The notes: generated from the sequence alone by a model not told the origin. A DNA stretch of 64,000 bases from an uncultured Bacteroidota bacterium (GCA_902598305.1 CACKBL010000002.1:62001-126000); one strand, 5' to 3'; counted from the stretch's first letter, positions 18,079 through 27,546 are shown. Numbers and translations: made by a program.

Positions 18079-18663
18079 ATGAATTACAAATTAAATTTTT
18101 TTTTAGTTTACTTGATTCTTTCAACAGTTTGCTTTGCTCAAAAGGGTGTTAGAATTGCATATATAGATTTTAATGAAATTATTGAAAAAATTGGAGATTT
18201 TAAAGAGGCAACCAAAAATTTAGAACGAATGGCTGAAAACTGGAACAAGGAGATTGAAATTAAAAAAATGCAATTAAAAAGTATGGAAGATCAACTTAAC
18301 TCAGAGAAGTTTCTTCTTACTTCTGAGCTAATAAAAGACAGACAGGAGGAATTAGATATATACAGGAATGAAATCTTTACTCTCCAAAATAAGTACTTTG
18401 GAATTAATGGAAATTACATTAATCAAAAAAATAAGTTAATGAAACCAATTCAAGACAGGGTGTTATCTGTTGTTAGAGAAATTGCAATTGAAAAAAAATT
18501 TGACTTCGTATTTGATAGATCCTCAGATTTAATTATGTTATATTCGCAAAAAAATTACGATATTAGCGAATTGGTTTTAAGAAAAATCAATAATCAAGAA
18601 AAAATTAAAAACAGAAAAGAGGAAATTGAACGAAGAAAACAAAGTAGAAATAAAAAACCTTAA
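18079..18663 (+). CDS. OmpH/Skp-family periplasmic chaperone (first copy)
   Basis: A 194-residue chaperone that would hold unfolded outer-membrane proteins in the periplasm. It has a signal peptide (about 1-20, ending CFAQ), a short beta core starting RIAYIDFNEI, and long charged alpha-helical arms (about 50-150) expected to form the Skp tentacles. It closes with a very basic tail (about 168-194, rich in Lys, Arg and Glu) that the second copy lacks. It lies 9 bases after bamA and 26 bases before the second copy. Trimeric assembly is inferred from the family. Confidence 0.9.
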   Translation: MNYKLNFFLVYLILSTVCFAQKGVRIAYIDFNEIIEKIGDFKEATKNLERMAENWNKEIEIKKMQLKSMEDQLNSEKFLLTSELIKDRQEELDIYRNEIFTLQNKYFGINGNYINQKNKLMKPIQDRVLSVVREIAIEKKFDFVFDRSSDLIMLYSQKNYDISELVLRKINNQEKIKNRKEEIERRKQSRNKKP

Positions 18664-18689
18664 TATGTTTTCTTAATAAATTTTAATAT

Positions 18690-19196
18690 ATGAAAAAGAC
18701 AAAATACTTTATATCAATAATTTTCTTTATGGTAACTCAGATTTCAATTTATGCTCAAAGTAAAGTTGCTCATATTGATACACAAAAACTGATTAGTGAG
18801 ATGCCAGAAGTTATTGCTGCTCAAAAACAGTTGGAACAACTTGAAAAAACATATTCTACTGAAATAGAAAATACATATAAAGAATTTCAGACCAAGGCTC
18901 AAACTTATTCGGCTGATGCTGCTAATCAAACTGATGTTACAAACCAAGCCCGTCAAAAAGAATTGGAAACTATGCAACAAAATATAAATCAGTATAGAGA
19001 AACAGCTGCTCAAGATTTACAAAAAAAGCAAATGGAAATGATGAAACCTCTATATGACAAAGCAAGAGAAGCGATTGAAAGAGTAGCTGCTGCTCAAGGT
19101 TTTGATTATGTTTTGGATTCTTCAACTGGTGGAAGTGTAATAATGGCCAAAGGAAAAGATTTAATGACCGATGTTAAGTCAGAATTAGGTTTCTAA
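18690..19196 (+). CDS. OmpH/Skp-family periplasmic chaperone (second copy)
   Basis: A 168-residue paralogue of the preceding gene. It has a signal peptide (about 1-23), core strand KVAHIDTQKLISEMPE, long Gln/Glu-rich helices and the closing strand FDYVLDSSTGGSVIMAKG, the canonical OmpH ending. It probably shares the job of carrying outer-membrane proteins to BamA. The gene ends exactly where the convergent gamma-carbonic-anhydrase gene ends, with no intervening base. Confidence 0.92.
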   Translation: MKKTKYFISIIFFMVTQISIYAQSKVAHIDTQKLISEMPEVIAAQKQLEQLEKTYSTEIENTYKEFQTKAQTYSADAANQTDVTNQARQKELETMQQNINQYRETAAQDLQKKQMEMMKPLYDKAREAIERVAAAQGFDYVLDSSTGGSVIMAKGKDLMTDVKSELGF

Positions 19197-19706
19197 TTAT
19201 TTATACCAATTTGAGTAAATAATATAGTTTTTTGCAATTCTTTCTATTTCTTTTTTCGATTTAGACTGTTCAATACCTTTTATTTTTTTTGCTGGAACAC
19301 CACCGTAAACTGAGTTAGGTTCAACAAAAGTGCTTTCTGTAATTACACTCCCAGCAGCTATTATCGTGTTTGAACTTATTTTAGAATGGTCCATTACAAC
19401 GCTTCCCATTCCTATTAAAACATAATCTTCTATAATACATCCATGGATTGTTGAATTATGACCTATTGAAACATGGTTACCAATTGATGTTGAGGCTTTT
19501 TTATAAGTAGCATGGACTACTGAGCCGTCTTGAATATTCACATTATTCCCAATTCTTATTTTATTTACATCACCTCTAATAACGGTATTAAACCAAATAG
19601 AACAAAAATCTCCAATGACTATGTCTCCAATTAAAGTAGCATTGTCAGCAAAAAAACAATCTTTACCCCATAATGGTCTTTTACCTAAAATAGATTTTAT
19701 AAGCAT
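19197..19706 (-). CDS. Gamma-carbonic-anhydrase-like hexapeptide-repeat protein
   Basis: A 169-residue left-handed beta-helix protein with many imperfect [LIV]-G-x4 hexapeptides. The zinc-ligand-type histidines are suggested by DGSVVHA, SIGHNSTIHG, the pattern of the gamma-CA/YrdA/PaaY family. Many members bind metal, but not all show carbonic anhydrase activity, so activity is unproven. It starts at ATG 19706. It diverges from the NifU gene (40-base gap) and abuts ompH tail to tail. Confidence 0.88.
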   Translation of the reverse strand: MLIKSILGKRPLWGKDCFFADNATLIGDIVIGDFCSIWFNTVIRGDVNKIRIGNNVNIQDGSVVHATYKKASTSIGNHVSIGHNSTIHGCIIEDYVLIGMGSVVMDHSKISSNTIIAAGSVITESTFVEPNSVYGGVPAKKIKGIEQSKSKKEIERIAKNYIIYSNWYK

Positions 19707-19746
19707 AATTTAATTAAATGTAAATTAAACTTTTTAATTTCGCACT

Positions 19747-20628
19747 ATGGATAAACTTATAATTGAATCCAAGATTGTTACTGATGATTTGGCATCATTT
19801 CAATGGAATTTAGATCTAGATGCTGATGACAAAAAATTTAATTCTGTAGAAGAAGCTAATGACATTCCTATAGCTAAAGAAATGTTTTATCTACCATTTA
19901 TAAAATCTGTTTCTATCTCAAAAAATGAAATGGTACTCGAGAGATTTGATATAGTATCTTGGGAAGATGTCATAGATGAAGTTGAAAAAATCATTGAAAA
20001 AAAATTACAGTCAATTTTTTCAGATAAATTTAAAATGGATGAAAAAAAAGAAAATACCATTACACTCTACGCTGAAAGTACACCAAATCCAAAAGTGATG
20101 AAATTTGTTTCTAATAAACTTTTAACCAGAAAAATTTATGAATTCAAAAGAAGTAATTCTAATGTTAATTCGAAATTTGTAAAGTCCATTTTTTCATTTG
20201 ATTTTGTTGAACAGATATTTTTAAACAATAATTATATATCCGTTACCTTAAATGAGAATTACAATTGGGATTCTCATGTAAATAATTTTAGAGAGTTTTT
20301 AAAAGAAAAATTAGATAACGAATTTGATTTTAGTGCTGTTGACAAAAATGAAGGTGGTGATAATAGTCCCAATAACGAATCCTTAGACAAAGTTTCCCGG
20401 CAAATAATTAAAATAATCGAGGAATATATTAAACCTTCAGTAGCAATGGATGGAGGAAATATTTTATTTAAAAAATATCATCCCAAAGAAAAATTAGTTG
20501 AAGTGGTTTTACAAGGAGCTTGCAGCGGCTGTCCATCATCAACAATAACTCTAAAGAATGGTATTGAAAATATGTTAAAAGAAATGGTCCCAGGGAAAGT
20601 GGAGATAGTATCTGCAATTAACGGATAG
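19747..20628 (+). CDS. NifU-family Fe-S cluster scaffold with two Nfu N-domains
   Basis: A 293-residue Fe-S carrier protein. The C-terminal NifU domain (about 210-290) has the cluster-binding pair C259 and C262 in ACSGCPSS. Two Nfu-N-like domains appear to lie upstream: one at 1-95, another at about 105-195 (starting ITLYAESTPNPKVMKF). A Ser/Asn-rich linker (about 200-212) joins them to the NifU domain. It likely receives Fe-S clusters from the SUF system and passes them to targets; many Fe-S users are present here (ActB, QueG). It ends 12 bases from the convergent tsaB stop. Confidence 0.9.
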   Translation: MDKLIIESKIVTDDLASFQWNLDLDADDKKFNSVEEANDIPIAKEMFYLPFIKSVSISKNEMVLERFDIVSWEDVIDEVEKIIEKKLQSIFSDKFKMDEKKENTITLYAESTPNPKVMKFVSNKLLTRKIYEFKRSNSNVNSKFVKSIFSFDFVEQIFLNNNYISVTLNENYNWDSHVNNFREFLKEKLDNEFDFSAVDKNEGGDNSPNNESLDKVSRQIIKIIEEYIKPSVAMDGGNILFKKYHPKEKLVEVVLQGACSGCPSSTITLKNGIENMLKEMVPGKVEIVSAING

Positions 20629-20640
20629 AGAACGTCTTTT

Positions 20641-21309
20641 TTAATTTTTTAAGTAATTATTTTTCAGATAAAGAGGTTCACAATACGCTAGATTTGCAAA
20701 ATTTTTTTTTAAAAATTTAGTGTAAGAAATTTCACCCATTTCTTTTGAAGACGGGTTGGATATCTCAGTTATATATTCGAATCCGTCTAAATTGAAAATA
20801 CTTTTACATTTTTCAGCTCCATTTCCAAAAATAACCTTTCTTTTATTTGGAAAGTCATGAAAAAAGTTTTCTGAAAGAATTCTTGAGGTTGGAGATTTTA
20901 ATAGTTTGTGGTTTTTATCAAAAATCGAAAAATATACCTCCATTCTTCTAGCATCAAACATTGGAACTAAAATTTCTTCATTTGTTGTTCTATACTTGTG
21001 TGCAAGAATTTCAAGACTATTAATTGTAATTAAAGGTATATCTTTTGAATAACATATACCTTTTGCTGAGGATAGACCTATCCTCAGCCCTGTAAAGGAC
21101 CCTGGCCCAATACCAACTGAGACAGCCATTAGTTGTTCATATTCAAGCTTTGAATTAACCATGGAGTCTTCTATAAATGAATGTAGAAATTCGCTATGCT
21201 TGTACCCTTCACCGTCTGACTCTTTTGTATATATTATTTTATTTTCATTTGATATGGATACTGAGCAATTTGTTGATGAAGTTTCTAAACAGAGAATATA
21301 ATTTTTCAT
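20641..21309 (-). CDS. tsaB: tRNA threonylcarbamoyladenosine biosynthesis protein TsaB
   Basis: Partner of TsaD and TsaE in making the universal t6A37 modification on ANN-decoding tRNAs. The N-terminal ASKHA fold begins ILCLETSSTNCSVSIS, and GIGPGSFTGLRIGL is the family signature. The 222-residue length is normal. TsaD and TsaE are not in this window. It lies 9 bases downstream of the TolC-like gene, so it is probably the last gene of the exporter operon. Confidence 0.94.
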   Translation of the reverse strand: MKNYILCLETSSTNCSVSISNENKIIYTKESDGEGYKHSEFLHSFIEDSMVNSKLEYEQLMAVSVGIGPGSFTGLRIGLSSAKGICYSKDIPLITINSLEILAHKYRTTNEEILVPMFDARRMEVYFSIFDKNHKLLKSPTSRILSENFFHDFPNKRKVIFGNGAEKCKSIFNLDGFEYITEISNPSSKEMGEISYTKFLKKNFANLAYCEPLYLKNNYLKN

Positions 21310-21318
21310 GAAATAAAA

Positions 21319-22758
21319 TTACATACTAATGGGTATTCCAAAATAAAACTCCAATACTTTTAATTTAAAAATATAATCATATTTAGAACGTATTTCATCA
21401 GAAACTGATGTGTCATAAGACTGTTTAATTTGGAGGTAGTTGAAACTGTCAATTATTCCTTCGTCAAATCTATCCTTAGAATTGTTAAACGATGTTAGTC
21501 TTGCATCTTTAGTTTTTTTTGCTGCTTCATACAGAGTGTAAGCTCCCTTTGTGTCGTTAAAAGCTTGATTAATTGTGGTTTCCAGATCTAATTTTTGTTG
21601 CTCCATTAAATTTTTTGATCTTTCAAGATTAATTTTTGATTGCCTAAAATTGTTTCTATTTCTTAAACCATTAAATATTGGAATATTCAATTGAATTCCA
21701 AAATTATGTCCATCATTAATTCCCAACTGATCAAAAACTGGTAGAGGCCCAATAACTTCTAGTATTTCTCTATTGGTGTTAACAACCTCCCCACTACTCC
21801 TGACAAATCCTATCGGGATTTCTTGAAATTCTCCAGAGCCTCTAATCCTGTCTGCATATGATAATCTAGTGCTAAAACTATAAAAACCTACAAGTGACGG
21901 TAAAAGATTACCTTTTGCTAATTTAATATCTGCTTCTGCAATTTCAACATTTGCAATTGCAAGTTTTACATCGTTCCTAAATGATAAGGCTTTTTCAAAA
22001 ATCTTCTTTGGTCCTTCTTCCATTATTTGTGAAAAAGGTACGTCCAAATCTTCTGTTAATATGTCAAAGTTTTCGTAATCCGTAATAAGTAGTAATTGAG
22101 CTAAGTTTATTTTAGAAAGTCTTAAATTATTATTCGATAAAACCAGATTTTGCTCTTGGGATGCAACTTCCGCGATAAGGTCTATCCGATCGTTTTCAAT
22201 TAAAATTCCAGCTTCGACTAAATTTGTTGTTCTCTCCAATTGTGTTTTAACTAAATCTAGTTGGGTTTTCTGTACATTAACAATCTCTTTATTGAACATA
22301 ATCTGCAGATACGCATTTGCGACAAGCAATTTGGTATCATCCATTATGTCTTCAATCTGATATTGTCTAGCTAGCAAAGCTAAATTTGATCTGTAGAGTT
22401 GAACAAAATTTTGTTTTCCTCTGTATATGTCAACTCCCAAACTTAAATTCCCTGATGAAAATTGAGTTGTCATATTCTCAAATAAACCCGTTGTGATGTT
22501 TTGGTTCAAACCAATATTCCATGAATGATTTGCATTAAAGTTTATTGTTGGTAAAAAATTTGCTTTAGCAGTATTTTTGTCAATTAATGCATCCTCATAA
22601 TTTAATTGACCTTGTTTAATCGAAATATTTTTCTCAATCGCCAATTCAATACATTCTTCAAGAGTCCATATTTTTGATTGGCTGATCAATTTCTGGTGCA
22701 TTAGAGCAACCATTAAAACAATTAATATTTTATTAGCTCTCGTCTTTATCATCAGCAT
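21319..22758 (-). CDS. TolC-family outer-membrane efflux protein
   Basis: A 479-residue outer-membrane factor that would form the exit duct of the adjacent MacB-type exporter. A signal peptide (about 1-26, ending KLISQ) is followed by WTLEECIELAIEKN, the usual opening of the family, then two long alpha-helical/beta repeats; the second half carries GIQLNIPIFNGLRNRNN. The ATG at 22758 overlaps the end of the membrane-fusion gene by 26 bases; a second in-frame ATG at 22752 is equally possible. Exported substrate is unknown. Confidence 0.92.
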   Translation of the reverse strand: MLMIKTRANKILIVLMVALMHQKLISQSKIWTLEECIELAIEKNISIKQGQLNYEDALIDKNTAKANFLPTINFNANHSWNIGLNQNITTGLFENMTTQFSSGNLSLGVDIYRGKQNFVQLYRSNLALLARQYQIEDIMDDTKLLVANAYLQIMFNKEIVNVQKTQLDLVKTQLERTTNLVEAGILIENDRIDLIAEVASQEQNLVLSNNNLRLSKINLAQLLLITDYENFDILTEDLDVPFSQIMEEGPKKIFEKALSFRNDVKLAIANVEIAEADIKLAKGNLLPSLVGFYSFSTRLSYADRIRGSGEFQEIPIGFVRSSGEVVNTNREILEVIGPLPVFDQLGINDGHNFGIQLNIPIFNGLRNRNNFRQSKINLERSKNLMEQQKLDLETTINQAFNDTKGAYTLYEAAKKTKDARLTSFNNSKDRFDEGIIDSFNYLQIKQSYDTSVSDEIRSKYDYIFKLKVLEFYFGIPISM

Positions 22759-23872
22759 CTATTTTACCTTCCGAGTTCTCAGATTGTGTTCTGTTCCAAA
22801 CTTTTACTTTATCATTTAAATTGATTCCTGATATGATTTCAACATTTATTCCGTCAGAAATTCCAATTTCAATATTTTTTCTTTTAAATTTTTGATCTGA
22901 AGTTTCAATCTCAACATAAGGGTTGTCCGAATCTTTATCAAACTGAAGTAATGCTTCAGAAATACTTAAAACACTATCTTTCCTTTCAAGAATGAAGGAT
23001 GCATTGGCACTATAACCTGCCCTAATCGTAAATTCCTTCTCTAACTTTAAATCCCCTTCAATCTTAAATTGAACAATGCCCTCTTCTTCATTCCCTTTAG
23101 GAGCAATAAATTTTAATTTTGCATCAAAAAACTTATCATCTATTGCACCTAAACTTACCATTAATGGCATTCCTAAAAACATTTTATCTACGTCGGTTTC
23201 ATCTACTTTCCCTTCGAAAATCATTTTGTTTAAATCAGCGATAATAGCAATTGTAGTTCCATTGTTAAAAGAATTACTTTCAATCACCTGATCCCCTTCC
23301 TTAACAGGTATCTCTAGAACCGTTCCAGGTACAGTTGCTCGAACATCTGTGTTTGCGGTAGCTAATCCTCCAGCAGATCCAGATTTTATAATTTTAAAAT
23401 CATTTTCAGCATTAAGTAAATCTTGTTTTGACCTGTTGAAGTTCAACTTTATGTCCTGAAATTCCTTAATAGATATAATTCCTTTTTTCATTAAATTTTG
23501 ATTTCTTTTAAAATCAATTTCAGAGTTTTTAAAAACCAGTCTTGCATTTGCTAATCTACCTTTAGCACTGTTAAGTTGTCCTTCATCGGGAACAATTTTT
23601 ATTTTAGCTATAATATCTCCTTGTTTAACAAAGTCTCCTTCTTCAACAAAAATTTGACTCAAAATTCCTTGTACTTGAGGTTTAATTTCAACTTCATCTT
23701 CAGGAATGACTTTACCAGTTGCTACTGTTTTTCTTTCAATATTTGTTATGAAAGGATTATTTGTTTCATATGTTATGTTCCCCTTGCTATTTGATTTTAT
23801 AAAATAGGCAATAGAAAATAAACCTGAAAAAATGACAATAAATAATAATAAATAGCGGATAATTTTTTTCAT
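22733..23872 (-). CDS. Periplasmic membrane-fusion (HlyD/MacA-type) adaptor
   Basis: A 379-residue adaptor linking the inner-membrane ABC transporter to the TolC-like duct. One N-terminal membrane helix (about 5-25) anchors it. A lipoyl-type beta domain (KPQVQGILSQIFVEEGDFV) is split by a coiled-coil hairpin (about 80-150), then the second lipoyl half and beta-barrel domain. A very acidic C-terminus ends DADDKDES. It lies 9 bases after the second permease gene and overlaps the TolC-like gene. Confidence 0.92.
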   Translation of the reverse strand: MKKIIRYLLLFIVIFSGLFSIAYFIKSNSKGNITYETNNPFITNIERKTVATGKVIPEDEVEIKPQVQGILSQIFVEEGDFVKQGDIIAKIKIVPDEGQLNSAKGRLANARLVFKNSEIDFKRNQNLMKKGIISIKEFQDIKLNFNRSKQDLLNAENDFKIIKSGSAGGLATANTDVRATVPGTVLEIPVKEGDQVIESNSFNNGTTIAIIADLNKMIFEGKVDETDVDKMFLGMPLMVSLGAIDDKFFDAKLKFIAPKGNEEEGIVQFKIEGDLKLEKEFTIRAGYSANASFILERKDSVLSISEALLQFDKDSDNPYVEIETSDQKFKRKNIEIGISDGINVEIISGINLNDKVKVWNRTQSENSEGKIDADDKDES

Positions 23873-23881
23873 AATTTGAAT

Positions 23882-25159
23882 TTATTCTTCTCTTAATGCA
23901 TCAATGGGTTTTATACTCACGGCTCTTTGAGCTGGAATTAAACCAATTAGTGTTCCAAGTGAAATAATGATTAATAATGCTGCCAAAATAAATGAGATCG
24001 GAACAGTTGGATTGGTGTAGGGAAAACTATCTATATCCATTGTGGCAATGTTGATAACATAAAGCACTAACCCTCCTAATATAATTCCAAAAATTCCTGA
24101 TACCAAAGTTAAAAATACGGACTCTAAAATTATTTGAGTTTTCACCTCAGATGGAGTGGCTCCTATTGCTCTTCTAACACCTAATTCTTTAGTTCTTTCT
24201 TTAACTGATATCAATAATATGTTTCCAATTCCAATAACTCCTGCAAGTATTGTGGCTATTCCAACAATAATTGAGAGAAGTGTCATTCCTTTAGAAAACC
24301 CTTTAATTTTATTGAATATTTCTCCTAAGTTGAAACCGCTAATAGCTCTTTCATCTAAGGGATTTACGTTATGAATCCTTTTTAAAGTACTTTTTATTTG
24401 TTTTTCTACATCTACCACATTTGAGTCATCATAGGCTGCAATTGTAAACCAACCAACATTTTCTCCTGTATTATAAATGTTTTTAAATGTTGTAAACGGT
24501 ATAAATATATCACCATCTGTCTCAAAACCACCACCTTGAATATATTTATGAACACCTATTATTTGAAAAAAAACATCATCTAATTTAATATATTCGCCAA
24601 TTACTTTTTCTCCTTCAACAAACAATTCTTTTTTTGTTCTTTCTCCAATAACGCATACTTTTCTAGACAAATCAATATCTATTTGATTTATAAACCTCCC
24701 CCCTTTAAAAATTTTTTTTGTTGCAATTTTAGTGTATTCAGGAAAGTCACCATAAATATTATAATTACCAGATTTAGATTTTCTTACAATGGTCGCAGGA
24801 GGTGAACCACCAAAAACCCCTCTTGCATTTCTTGGAGCTATATATTGTATGTCTGGTACATTATTTAACAATACCTTCGCATCACTAATTTTAAGTCTAG
24901 GTCTCCTACCTGTTTTAAAACCCTTATAAGGCATACTTGTCTGCTGTGTCCATATAAACATTGAGTTCATAGCAATATTTTCAAACTCCTTATCAAATCC
25001 GTTATCCAAGCCATTTGATGAACCCGATAATGTTATATATATAAAAATACCCCAAAGTACTCCTATAACCGTAATAATAGTCCGAACCTTATTTTTCTTT
25101 ATAGAACTAAAGATTTCCTGCCAAGTATCATAATCAAAAATAACTTTTAAACTATTCAT
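23882..25159 (-). CDS. MacB-type ABC transporter permease (second)
   Basis: A 425-residue permease: a short cytoplasmic N-terminus (QEIFSSIKKNKVRT), a first membrane helix (about 25-50), a large periplasmic MacB-PCD domain (about 50-290), then three helices of the FtsX domain with KERTKELGVRRAIGA between the first two. It ends with PAQRAVSIKPIDALREE. It is clearly paralogous to the preceding permease (shared N-terminus, the KGFKTGRR/KGYKASRR element and C-terminus), so the two probably form a heterodimer around one ATPase. It overlaps the preceding gene by 8 bases. Confidence 0.93.
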   Translation of the reverse strand: MNSLKVIFDYDTWQEIFSSIKKNKVRTIITVIGVLWGIFIYITLSGSSNGLDNGFDKEFENIAMNSMFIWTQQTSMPYKGFKTGRRPRLKISDAKVLLNNVPDIQYIAPRNARGVFGGSPPATIVRKSKSGNYNIYGDFPEYTKIATKKIFKGGRFINQIDIDLSRKVCVIGERTKKELFVEGEKVIGEYIKLDDVFFQIIGVHKYIQGGGFETDGDIFIPFTTFKNIYNTGENVGWFTIAAYDDSNVVDVEKQIKSTLKRIHNVNPLDERAISGFNLGEIFNKIKGFSKGMTLLSIIVGIATILAGVIGIGNILLISVKERTKELGVRRAIGATPSEVKTQIILESVFLTLVSGIFGIILGGLVLYVINIATMDIDSFPYTNPTVPISFILAALLIIISLGTLIGLIPAQRAVSIKPIDALREE

Positions 25160-26381
25160 CTCTTAATGCGACTATTGGTTTTATACTCGCCGCTCTTTTA
25201 GCTGGAACATACCCAGCAACAGCTCCAAACAAAATTAGTACTATTGTGGCGAAAAATGCTGTACTTAAGTTTATATAGGGATTTTTAATAAAATAATCTT
25301 CCAACTTGTTATCAATATTTTTTAGAATTAAAATCGCAAAAAACATTCCAACATAACCTGAAATAGTTGTAATAAAAATGGATTCTTGCAAAACCATATT
25401 TATAACTGACTTTGGTGATGCTCCTAGCGCTTTTCTGATTCCAAGTTCCTTGGTTCTCTCTTTGACAACAAAAACCATAATATTTGAAATACCAATTATT
25501 CCTGCAATCAAAGTTCCTATCCCAACAAAAGTGACAATTATTTGTAATGCAGATGCAAATTGCTGATTGCGTTTAAGATCATCCGATACATTTCTAATGA
25601 AAATACCTTTTGAATCTGAAGGGGCAATAAATTTTTTTTGCTTTAAATATTCACGAAGTTGTTTCTCAAAAGCTAGTGCACCAGAATTACCAATTTCAGG
25701 TTTGAAAGCCACGATTATTGAACCAATTTTTTTTGTTGCCTTTTCCATTTTTTGTCTTGTAGTATAAGGAATGTAAACAAAACGTTCCTCGTTATCGCCC
25801 CCGGAATCCTCAAAAACTCCTACTACTTTAAAAACAGTTTTACCAACATCAACGAATTTTCCAACTGGATCTTCAACACCAAATATATCTCTAGCAACCA
25901 AACGTCCAATAACAGCAACCTTTTTCTTTTGCTTAATATCAATATCATTTAAATACCTGCCCTTGATAACAATTGTTTTTTCTGCAAATTGGTGAGATGG
26001 AGCGACTCCTCTTGTGGTATAGTTTCCGTATTCGTTTTTATATTTTATTTTAGCTCCTCTAGTTATCCTTGGGGTTATGTACTCTAAATAAAAACTGAAA
26101 AATTTTTGTATATCATATAAATCTTCATTTTCAAATTCTATCCTTCTGCTTGCTTTGTATCCCTTAAACGGTTTTGATGTTTTACCAGATTCAATATAAA
26201 GTATATTCGTAGCGTCGTCCAAAAAAAACTCTTTAAATGAGTTTTTAAGTCCATTCCCAAATCCAAATAATATTATGAAAATAAAAATACCAAGTGCAAC
26301 TGTAAAACCAGATAAAAAAGTCCTAAGCTTATTCTTTTTTATTGTTTCAAATATTTCCTGCCAACGATCTTTATTAAACAT
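25152..26381 (-). CDS. MacB-type ABC transporter permease (first)
   Basis: A 409-residue permease with the same plan as its neighbour: an N-terminal QEIFETIKKNKLRT segment, a helix, a periplasmic MacB-PCD domain and a three-helix FtsX domain containing KERTKELGIRKALGA, ending PAKRAASIKPIVALRDE. In this transporter type the periplasmic domain transmits ATP-driven motion to the adaptor and TolC rather than moving substrate across the inner membrane. It overlaps both the ATPase gene upstream and the second permease downstream by 8 bases each. Confidence 0.93.
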   Translation of the reverse strand: MFNKDRWQEIFETIKKNKLRTFLSGFTVALGIFIFIILFGFGNGLKNSFKEFFLDDATNILYIESGKTSKPFKGYKASRRIEFENEDLYDIQKFFSFYLEYITPRITRGAKIKYKNEYGNYTTRGVAPSHQFAEKTIVIKGRYLNDIDIKQKKKVAVIGRLVARDIFGVEDPVGKFVDVGKTVFKVVGVFEDSGGDNEERFVYIPYTTRQKMEKATKKIGSIIVAFKPEIGNSGALAFEKQLREYLKQKKFIAPSDSKGIFIRNVSDDLKRNQQFASALQIIVTFVGIGTLIAGIIGISNIMVFVVKERTKELGIRKALGASPKSVINMVLQESIFITTISGYVGMFFAILILKNIDNKLEDYFIKNPYINLSTAFFATIVLILFGAVAGYVPAKRAASIKPIVALRDE

Positions 26382-27075
26382 TTGACTTTATTAAATTTTG
26401 TTTAACTTTCTTATCCTCAACTATGATTCCATCCTTAAGTCTAACAATTCTTTTACACATTTTTGCGATATCTTCCTCATGGGTAACCACAAGAATTGTT
26501 TTACCGTCATTATTTATTTCTTGAATCAAATTCATCACCTCGTATGAAGTTTTACTATCAAGTGCTCCTGTGGGTTCATCAGCCAACAAAACCTTGGGCT
26601 CAGTCACCATTGCCCTTGCAATTGCTACTCTTTGTTTTTGACCTCCAGAGAGCTCACTTGGTAAGTGGTTTGACCAATCGCCTAATCCAAACTTTTCTAG
26701 ATATTTCATTGCTTTTTTTTGTCTCTCTTGCCTCCCAATTCCCTGATAATAAAGAGGTAAGGAAACATTTTCGACCGCATTTTTATAATTTATTAAATTA
26801 AAAGATTGAAAAACAAAACCTAAAAATTTATTTCTATACTTAGCTGCTTTAGTCTCATTAAGATTTTTAATTTCTACATTGTCAAGTGTATATGTACCGT
26901 TATCCAGTAAATCTAGCATACCAATTATATTTAGTAAAGTGGATTTCCCAGAACCCGATGAGCCCATAATAGCAATTAACTCCCCCTCTTCAATATTTAA
27001 ATTTATTCCCTTCAATACGTGGAGTGAGGAATTTCCAATTTTATATGATTTATGTAAACCTTCTAATTTTATCAT
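26374..27075 (-). CDS. MacB-type ABC transporter ATPase
   Basis: A 233-residue stand-alone ATPase of the LolD/MacB-N class. Walker A is GSSGSGKST, the Q-loop is in FVFQSFNL, the signature is LSGGQKQRVAIARA, Walker B is VLLADEPTG and the H-loop His is in LVVTHEE. All key residues are intact. It would power the two adjacent permeases. It starts at ATG 27075, 6 bases after the regulator gene. Confidence 0.95.
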   Translation of the reverse strand: MIKLEGLHKSYKIGNSSLHVLKGINLNIEEGELIAIMGSSGSGKSTLLNIIGMLDLLDNGTYTLDNVEIKNLNETKAAKYRNKFLGFVFQSFNLINYKNAVENVSLPLYYQGIGRQERQKKAMKYLEKFGLGDWSNHLPSELSGGQKQRVAIARAMVTEPKVLLADEPTGALDSKTSYEVMNLIQEINNDGKTILVVTHEEDIAKMCKRIVRLKDGIIVEDKKVKQNLIKSNV

Positions 27076-27081
27076 TTAAAT

Positions 27082-27546
27082 TTAATTACATATGGAACTA
27101 ATTAGGAAAAAAAACTGAATTGAATCTGACATCAAACCTAAAAATAGTATAAAGAACTTATTAAATGTGGTAAAGTCTTGTCCTGAAAATTGAACAAAAT
27201 TGGTGCTTTCAAAACAACTGATTACATATTTATTTAAAACAATTAATCCAAAACAAATTAAACCATTATTTTTTATACTTGTTAAATTATCGAAGAAAAC
27301 TTTAAATGCCTTTTTCCCTTTATTCGTTATTTTACACAAGGTTAGAGGATAATTATTGAAATAAGTTTTATAGATTTTAATAAGTCCTTCGTTTTCAAGT
27401 TTTTTTATCTGTGTGCTAACATTGCCCTTTGAAGAATCTGTTATCTCCATTAGTTTTTTGAAATTTGCCTTCTCAACAGAAATCAAAAAAGAAATAATTT
27501 TTAATCGTATGGGGTTGAAAAGAAGTTTTTCTAAAGTCTTATCCAC
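27082..27546 (-). CDS. Winged-helix transcriptional regulator with atypical C-terminal tail
   Basis: Residues 1-95 form a winged helix-turn-helix of the MarR/ArsR-like small-regulator class common in Bacteroidota: NPIRLKIISFL, a recognition-helix region SSKGNVSTQIKKLENEGLI and a wing ending ITNKGKKAF. Relatives usually stop soon after this. Here about 60 further residues follow (GLICFGL onward), Phe/Leu/Ile-rich and unlike the domain. An A6 run at 27269-27274 lies at the junction, and one extra A would end the protein as SIKK. The start is GTG at 27546, overlapping the preceding gene by 8 bases. It probably controls this operon. Confidence 0.8.
   Translation of the reverse strand: MDKTLEKLLFNPIRLKIISFLISVEKANFKKLMEITDSSKGNVSTQIKKLENEGLIKIYKTYFNNYPLTLCKITNKGKKAFKVFFDNLTSIKNNGLICFGLIVLNKYVISCFESTNFVQFSGQDFTTFNKFFILFLGLMSDSIQFFFLISSICN

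Noticed and set aside
26496-26801. 101-residue frame antisense to the ABC ATPase
   Set aside because: Covers the most conserved ATPase motifs on the other strand, so the real constraint is on the ATPase.
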